Of a stretch of DNA of 25,621 nt, positions 21,727 to 25,621 are shown piece by piece (positions within the stretch are counted from its first letter, which is position 1; every line of letters begins with the position of its first letter). The notes under the pieces were generated by a model, which saw only the letters and a program-made list of their open reading frames with translations, had not been told where the DNA came from and did no database searches. The stretch is from JAICKN01 sp036491415 (GTDB lineage Bacteria; Acidobacteriota; Terriglobia; Terriglobales; Acidobacteriaceae), in assembly GCA_036491415.1 (NCBI GenBank), contig DASXCC010000078.1:1-25621 (forward strand), read 5' to 3'. The position numbers and the translations under genes were made by a program.

Positions 21727-22170
21727 ATGGATGCCACACGGCACGCGACAACTCCGAAGCGCTGCATTGCGGAACTCCGGGAGCTACGCGTGACCGCTGG
21801 CGGCAACACTTTATTCCCAGACAATCGGCAAACTCCGGCATCGACCCCGGGGGCGGTGTCTCCGGCGTCTAAACCGGCGTCGTCCCAACCCGCGAACCCA
21901 CCGGTAGTTCCGTACACCGGCTTCGCGCTCTGGATGCATCGCCTCAACGTACTGGTCTTCGTTTTCCTTTGCGCGGCAATGGGCGTTCTGCTGGTCATCG
22001 TTCCCTGGTGGCCGCAGTGGACCGACAACTATTACCTGCTCGGCTATCCGGCGCTTCGCGCCTTCGTCTCTGGCGGATTCACGCGTGGCTTCTGTAGTGG
22101 CCTGGGCGTGCTTGATGTCTGGATCGGATTCAGCGCCGCCATCAATTACCGTGAGGACACGCCGGCGTAG
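21727..22170 (+). CDS. Small two-helix membrane protein of unknown function
   Basis: About 147 aa from ATG 21727 (a TTG two codons earlier is possible). Residues 1-70 are polar, with a Pro/Ser/Ala-rich stretch. The conserved half has LNVLVFVFLCAAMGVLLVIV as a clear membrane helix, a PWWPQWTDNYYLLG loop, and GLGVLDVWIGFSAAI as a second, weaker helix. From memory this second half is found in many Acidobacteriota as a short conserved membrane protein, with no known role. It begins 20 bases after the TPR gene, so the two may be co-transcribed. No catalytic residues are evident. Confidence 0.75.
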   Translation: MDATRHATTPKRCIAELRELRVTAGGNTLFPDNRQTPASTPGAVSPASKPASSQPANPPVVPYTGFALWMHRLNVLVFVFLCAAMGVLLVIVPWWPQWTDNYYLLGYPALRAFVSGGFTRGFCSGLGVLDVWIGFSAAINYREDTPA

Positions 22171-22187
22171 AAAGCACGCCAGCGTAT

Positions 22188-22245
22188 TGTCATTTCGAGT
22201 GAAACAAGAAGGTACGATGTACCTTCTTATGAGTCGAGAAACCTG
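22188..22245. repeat. REP-like palindromic element, copy 2 (subtype A)
   Basis: The left end TGTCATTTCGAG and right end AGTCGAGAAACCT are identical to copy 1 at 4310-4367. They enclose a 10-bp stem, AAGAAGGTAC (22206-22215) and GTACCTTCTT (22219-22228), with a GAT loop. The stem differs from copy 1 at paired positions. Confidence 0.75.
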
Positions 22246-22317
22246 CTTTTGGAATGTTATTCTGGCAAAGCTCTCGGAACATCAGAATCCCCGGAGATTT
22301 TTAGTAACGACAAAGTC

Positions 22318-23193
22318 ATGGACGATCCGAAATTCAAAGCGCCTCTTGCCTATCAGAACGAAAAATACCTGAACAGTCCCGACGGACGCATTCTCCGCAT
22401 CCTCGCCGAATACAGCGAGCCGCTGGCACGCTTCCGCCGCGAGCAGATTCAGGACACCGTGGTCTTCTTCGGGTCGGCGCGTTTTCACGATCGCGAAGCC
22501 GCGCAAAAAAATCTTTCCGCTATCGAAGGCAAGAGCTCCGCTGATAAACAACAACAGGAATCCGATCTCAAACGCGCCACCGCCGGTGTCGACATGGCCC
22601 GGTACTACGAAGACGCCCGCCGCATGGCGTTCATGTTGACGGAATGGTCTTCCCAGATTCCCGCGCGCCGCCGGCGTTTCGTCGTCACCACTGGAGGAGG
22701 CCCGGGCATCATGGAGGCTGCCAACCGTGGCGCCCACGAAGCCGGAGGCAAAAGCATCGGCCTCAACATCAATCTGCCGTTCGAGCAGTACGCGAATCCC
22801 TACATCACGCAATCGCTGAACTTCGAATTCCACTACTTCTTCATGCGTAAGTTTTGGTTCGCCTATCTCGCTAAAGGTCTGGTGATTTTTCCCGGAGGTT
22901 TCGGCACGCTCGACGAGCTCTTCGAAATTCTTACCCTCGCCCAGACGGAAAAACTGGCCAAGAAAATTCTGGTCGCCATCTACGGCGGCGAATATTGGAA
23001 CAAAATCCTTAACTTTCAGGCGATGGCCGACTCCGGCGTTATCTCGCCCGGCGACGTGGATCTGTTCCGCATCGTCAACACGCCCGAAGAGGGATTCGAA
23101 TTTCTCCGCGACGGCCTCACCAAATATCATTTGGATGAGCAGCCCAAGCGCAAAGGCGAAGTCATTCCGGAAATCGCCAAAACAAACCCTTAA
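22318..23193 (+). CDS. LOG family (TIGR00730-type) Rossmann protein
   Basis: A 291-aa protein of the LOG/lysine-decarboxylase-like fold. Motifs are FFGSARF (50-56), TTGGGPGIMEAANRGA (124-139) and the hallmark FPGGFGTLDELFE (191-203). Known members are cytokinin-activating phosphoribohydrolases that release base from nucleoside monophosphate. Most bacterial relatives are thought to be nucleotide 5'-phosphate ribohydrolases, so the true substrate here is open. It is the longer type, with about 45 residues before the Rossmann core and a charged insert (ADKQQQESDLKR). I chose ATG 22318; the frame reaches 22249, but that extra part lies close against the REP-like element and is not conserved. No strong ribosome binding site is visible. 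Confidence 0.88.
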   Translation: MDDPKFKAPLAYQNEKYLNSPDGRILRILAEYSEPLARFRREQIQDTVVFFGSARFHDREAAQKNLSAIEGKSSADKQQQESDLKRATAGVDMARYYEDARRMAFMLTEWSSQIPARRRRFVVTTGGGPGIMEAANRGAHEAGGKSIGLNINLPFEQYANPYITQSLNFEFHYFFMRKFWFAYLAKGLVIFPGGFGTLDELFEILTLAQTEKLAKKILVAIYGGEYWNKILNFQAMADSGVISPGDVDLFRIVNTPEEGFEFLRDGLTKYHLDEQPKRKGEVIPEIAKTNP

Positions 23194-23241
23194 TACGTGG
23201 ACGTGTAGTTACGTGGACGTATAGTTATCTGAACGTGTAGC
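23194..23241. repeat. Three tandem copies of a 16-bp repeat
   Basis: Units start at 23194, 23210 and 23226: TACGTGGACGTGTAGT, the same with one change, and a more diverged TATCTGAACGTGTAGC. The block starts directly at the LOG stop codon and runs into a GC-rich hairpin. Confidence 0.75.
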
Positions 23242-23261
23242 GCCGGGTCGCCGGCCCGGCG
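23241..23261. terminator. GC-rich hairpin after the LOG gene
   Basis: CGCCGGG (23241-23247) and CCCGGCG (23255-23261) form a perfect 7-bp GC stem with a 7-base loop, 48 bases after the LOG stop. It is followed by AATAATAAATT rather than a T-run, so it may end or protect transcripts but is not a classic intrinsic terminator. Confidence 0.5.
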
Positions 23262-23305
23262 AATAATAAATTCAACAATACTAAATTCCGCAATAAAAGA
23301 TCATT

Positions 23306-23728
23306 ATGCCCTCATCTGTAACCCAAGCCGACAACGACAATAAAGACGCAGCCGAAATTCGCCAGCTCATCGAATCGTGGGCCGCCGCCGTTCGCCGCAA
23401 AGATATGGACGGCATCCTTCGCCATCACGCCGAAGAAATTTTCATGTTCGATGTCCCGCCCCCGTTTTTTTCAAAAGGTCTCGCGGCTTATGAGAATACG
23501 TGGCCGTTGTTCTTCGGATCATCGCCCGAGCCTCCGGTTTTCGATATCCGCGAACTCCATATCACCGCCGGGACCGACGTGGCCTTCGCCGTCGCCCTCA
23601 TGCGCTGCATCGTCATCGAGCGCGGCCGCGCCAGCGATCTCGACTTTCGCGTGACCATCGGATTGCGCAAGATTGCCGGTCAATGGACCTTCTTCCATGA
23701 GCACCATTCGATTCCAGCGGAAAATTAA
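23306..23728 (+). CDS. NTF2-like / SnoaL-type protein
   Basis: A 140-aa protein with the NTF2-like alpha/beta layout: an N-terminal helix (EIRQLIESWAAAVRRKDMDGILRHHAEEIFMFDVPPP), then strands with FDIRELHITAGTDVAFAVALMRC, then VTIGLRKIAGQWTFFHEHHSIP. This pattern is typical of the YybH/SnoaL-like ketosteroid-isomerase group, small cone-shaped proteins that bind or isomerise hydrophobic ligands. Ligand and reaction cannot be deduced. It is 112 bases after the LOG gene and followed by a weak CGCCA/TGGCG hairpin at 23731-23743, so it may be a single-gene unit. There is no signal peptide. No clear ribosome binding site is seen. Confidence 0.85.
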   Translation: MPSSVTQADNDNKDAAEIRQLIESWAAAVRRKDMDGILRHHAEEIFMFDVPPPFFSKGLAAYENTWPLFFGSSPEPPVFDIRELHITAGTDVAFAVALMRCIVIERGRASDLDFRVTIGLRKIAGQWTFFHEHHSIPAEN

Positions 23729-23814
23729 GCGCCAGCCTGGCGTATAACTGGCTTGCGCACAACTGAAAAAAGTGGTCGCACAGTTTACGATCATCTGGGA
23801 TTCTGTGAGCGACA

Positions 23815-24528
23815 TTGCTTCTTTATTACATTACCGACCGCGCTTCGCTTGCTGACGACGAACTCCAGCGCCGCGCTCGCCTCCTGCAAAAGATTTCCGA
23901 AGCCGCTCGGGCCGGAGTGGATTACATTCAGCTGCGCGAAAAAGACTTGAACACACGCGATCTGGAAAGTTTGGCGCGCGAAGCGGTAGAGGTTGTCGCG
24001 CAAAGCGTTTCGCAACGAACCGGAAATCAGCAACCGGGAACTCGCCTCCTTCTCAACTCCCGCGTCGATGTTGCTCTTGCCTGCGCCGCCGACGGTGTTC
24101 ATCTTCGCTCCGCCGATATTCCTCCGCGCATGGTCCGCGAAATTTATTCGCGGAGCGCAAGAACTGAAGTCAAACATCCCATTAGCGTTTCCTGCCACAG
24201 CGTCGAAGAAGTCTCCCGCGCAGCCCAGGACGGTGCAGACCTTGCGCTATTCGCGCCGGTATTTGGAAAGTCTGTGCAGAAGAACAGGAATGTTCCAGCT
24301 TCTTCCGCCACCGGCCTCGATACTCTCCGCGAAGCCTGCCGGCAAAAGATTCCGGTGCTTGCCTTGGGTGGGATCACGCTGGAAAATGCTCAGGATTGTA
24401 AAAAAGCCGGGGCCGCGGGAATCGCCGCTATCCGTTTATTTCAGGAAAACAACATCGCAGAAATCGTCCGCCAACTTCGCTTGCACGGAATCCACAACAA
24501 GGATAGAGATAACTCCGCTCTTCCATAA
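23815..24528 (+). CDS. thiE: Thiamine-phosphate synthase
   Basis: A 237-aa TIM-barrel enzyme that joins the pyrimidine and thiazole phosphates to thiamine phosphate. Motifs in order: LYYITDR at the N-terminus, YIQLREKDL (about 42-50), LLLNSRVDVALACAADGVHL (78-97), FAPVFGK (about 145-151) where the family has GPxFxTxTK, ALGGITLEN (about 183-191) and GAAGIAAIRLF (about 199-209). The FAPVFGKSVQKNRN loop is a little atypical, so a TenI-like role is possible. The start is TTG 23815: a TGA at 23806 closes the frame and no ATG is available. No other thi gene and no TPP riboswitch was seen next to it. Confidence 0.85.
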   Translation: MLLYYITDRASLADDELQRRARLLQKISEAARAGVDYIQLREKDLNTRDLESLAREAVEVVAQSVSQRTGNQQPGTRLLLNSRVDVALACAADGVHLRSADIPPRMVREIYSRSARTEVKHPISVSCHSVEEVSRAAQDGADLALFAPVFGKSVQKNRNVPASSATGLDTLREACRQKIPVLALGGITLENAQDCKKAGAAGIAAIRLFQENNIAEIVRQLRLHGIHNKDRDNSALP

Positions 24529-24548
24529 ACTCCAACCAACCACAACCC

Positions 24549-24607
24549 TGTCATCCTGAGCGTAGGGAATCATTTTTCAAATGATCCCCCGCAGTCGAAG
24601 GATCTTG
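24549..24607. repeat. REP-like palindromic element, copy 3 (subtype B)
   Basis: The left end TGTCATCCTGAGCG and right end AGTCGAAGGATCTTG enclose a stem ATCATTT (24569-24575) and AAATGAT (24579-24585) with a TTC loop, extended by GGG/CCC with one bulged A. It fills the gap between thiE and the convergent holin-like gene and may also end transcripts. Confidence 0.75.
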
Positions 24608-24620
24608 TGCTTTATTAAAA

Positions 24621-24968
24621 CTAGCTCTTGTTCGGCACCACCAGCCACTTCAAAACCATATTCACCAGGCTCAGCACAATTGCGCCCCAGAACGCCGCCG
24701 CGAATCCGACGATATGAAATCCCGGCACGAACATCGACGCCAGCTTCAGCATGGCCGCATTGATAATCAGCCAGAAGATTCCCAGCGTAAGCACGGCCAG
24801 GGGAAACGTAATCACTTTAAAAACAAATCCCAGCGTGGCGTTTACAAACCCAATCACCACTGCGGCAATCAGCGCCGCAAATACTCCAGTCACAATGAAC
24901 CCGGGCACCACCCGCGACACAATCCAGACTGCCAGCGCGCTCAACAGCCAGTGAAGCAGTAATCGCAT
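24621..24968 (-). CDS. Phage-holin-IV-like small membrane protein
   Basis: A 115-aa protein starting at ATG 24966-24968, preceded by GGAGG 4 bases upstream. Four hydrophobic segments are visible: LLLHWLLSALAVWIVSRVV, GVFAALIAAVVIGFVNATLGF, ITFPLAVLTLGIFWLIINAAM and FAAAFWGAIVLSLVNMVLKW. The VPGF motifs after helices 1 and 3 are the signature of the four-helix superfamily IV phage-holin-like family (PF04020). Most members are chromosomal and not in prophages, and no phage gene is nearby. The actual role is unknown. It is divergent from the VOC gene with 49 bases between the starts, and convergent with thiE. Confidence 0.9.
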   Translation of the reverse strand: MRLLLHWLLSALAVWIVSRVVPGFIVTGVFAALIAAVVIGFVNATLGFVFKVITFPLAVLTLGIFWLIINAAMLKLASMFVPGFHIVGFAAAFWGAIVLSLVNMVLKWLVVPNKS

Positions 24969-25017
24969 ATTTCCTCCGCTATTTTTCCGGCTATAGTACT
25001 CCATAACCGGAGGCCTT

Positions 25018-25395
25018 ATGCCTGACGCCTATCGCATCCCCGCCCTCAGCATGGTCATGCTGGGTGTGCGCAACGTGAACGATTCGCTGCTTTTCTACCG
25101 CGACAAACTCGGCATGGCCGTCAAGCAGCACTTTGAAGGATTCGCCTTCCTCGACGCCGGAGCTGTGATGCTGATTTTGAGCGAAGCTTTGGCCAAAAAT
25201 TCCCCCCATACCGCGGGCGCGGTCGAGGTCATCTTCAACGTGGACGCAGTCAATGACCACCATAACTCTTTGCAGAATCTCGGAGTCGAATTTCTGCATA
25301 CCCCACACAACGTCAACGGTCCCATGTGGGCCGCGAACTTCCGCGATCCCGACGGTCATCTGCTCACCCTCTTCGGCCCGGAGAAAAAATCGTAG
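25018..25395 (+). CDS. VOC (glyoxalase/bleomycin-resistance) family protein
   Basis: A 125-aa single-module protein built as two beta-alpha-beta-beta-beta repeats: SMVMLGVRNVNDSLLFYRDKLGM in the first and VEVIFNVDAVNDHHNSLQNLGVEF in the second. It ends with the typical NFRDPDGHLLTLFGP. Candidate metal ligands include Glu in VEVIF and the C-terminal region, but the exact set and reaction (glyoxalase, dioxygenase or resistance protein) cannot be fixed. GGAGG lies 5 to 9 bases before the ATG. It is divergent from the holin-like gene. The 226 bases after it hold no gene, only pyrimidine-rich sequence and a REP-like element at the window edge. Confidence 0.88.
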   Translation: MPDAYRIPALSMVMLGVRNVNDSLLFYRDKLGMAVKQHFEGFAFLDAGAVMLILSEALAKNSPHTAGAVEVIFNVDAVNDHHNSLQNLGVEFLHTPHNVNGPMWAANFRDPDGHLLTLFGPEKKS

Positions 25396-25583
25396 CGGGA
25401 TGATTAGCGCGCCGGAGAGCATTCAATAATTGCCAAAATATATCCATCGTGATGTCCGCGGCCGACGTTGCAGTACCGTAATTTCCAGGATTGCAAATTC
25501 TCGTCATCCTTCTCCCCATCCCTTCTCCCCACATCACCTCAGTGCTGGCTCACCCTCTGCGCTGGCTCAATACCCAAAACCCT

Positions 25584-25621
25584 TGTCATCCTGAGCGAAG
25601 AGGAATCATTTAAAAAATGAT
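25584..25621. repeat. REP-like palindromic element, copy 4 (subtype B, cut by window end)
   Basis: The left end TGTCATCCTGAGCG is followed by a stem ATCATTT (25605-25611) and AAATGAT (25615-25621) with an AAA loop. The right end lies beyond the window. The stem arms equal those of copy 3, while the loop differs. Confidence 0.7.

Noticed and set aside
22282..23130. A 282-codon minus-strand frame opposite the LOG gene
   Set aside because: The plus strand encodes a clear LOG protein with all motifs; the antisense translation resembles nothing and follows its codon bias.
23729..23814. TPP riboswitch before thiE
   Set aside because: The gap is only 86 bases and lacks the CTGAGA and ACCTGA-type conserved words.
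24621..24968. Prophage remnant suggested by the holin-like gene
   Set aside because: PF04020-type genes are usually chromosomal, and no integrase, lysin or structural phage gene is nearby.

Overview
The window is typical bacterial chromosome. Gene content and style suggest an Acidobacteriota member of the Koribacter/Terriglobia kind: Ala/Pro-rich TPR proteins, a carboxypeptidase-regulatory-like C-terminus, C39 peptidase plus TPR/beta-barrel envelope genes, a MetR-like LysR regulator, and small secreted or membrane proteins of a kind common in that phylum. This assignment is an inference from protein style; there is no rRNA or tRNA gene here to confirm it. Most genes have moderately high GC. 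Two stretches are clearly AT-richer (about 140-1800 and 5170-6070) and look acquired.

Layout. 1-1840: the end of a regulatory-like-domain protein, then an AT-rich three-gene cassette (a TIGR04255-family protein and two small unknown proteins), closed by a bidirectional terminator. 1868-3909: rpsA (ribosomal protein S1) on the minus strand, with a good sigma70 promoter and a TTG start. 4000-4677: a gene-free block of degenerate and tandem repeats. 4678-8134: a HIT hydrolase meeting, tail to tail, a broken TIR-domain gene that sits directly behind ligA. 8152-9806: a GNAT acetyltransferase and a diacylglycerol-kinase-like lipid kinase. 9832-12963: a compact minus-strand envelope operon of two tandem PA2779-like small membrane proteins, a C39-type cysteine peptidase and a TPR/beta-barrel outer-membrane protein. 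13077-16526: a second minus-strand operon with a LysR regulator followed by an acyl-AMP ligase/ACP/acyltransferase fusion. 16632-17650: a small secreted protein and a winged-helix-like protein. 17651-18334: a long leader containing a hairpin and a possible 31-aa membrane peptide. 18335-25395: a large TPR scaffold protein, a two-helix membrane protein, a LOG-family protein, an NTF2-like protein, thiE, a holin-IV-like membrane protein and a VOC protein.

The intergenic regions carry four copies of a short palindromic REP-like element in two subtypes. Within each subtype the flanks are conserved; within the first, the hairpin stem differs by base changes that keep pairing. A degenerate array of the element's terminal TGTCATTTC motif abuts one copy.

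The best candidates for undescribed biology are the peptidase/PA2779-like/beta-barrel operon, the AT-rich three-gene cassette, and the TIR gene with an amber codon inside its core. No CRISPR array, transposase, tRNA or rRNA was seen.
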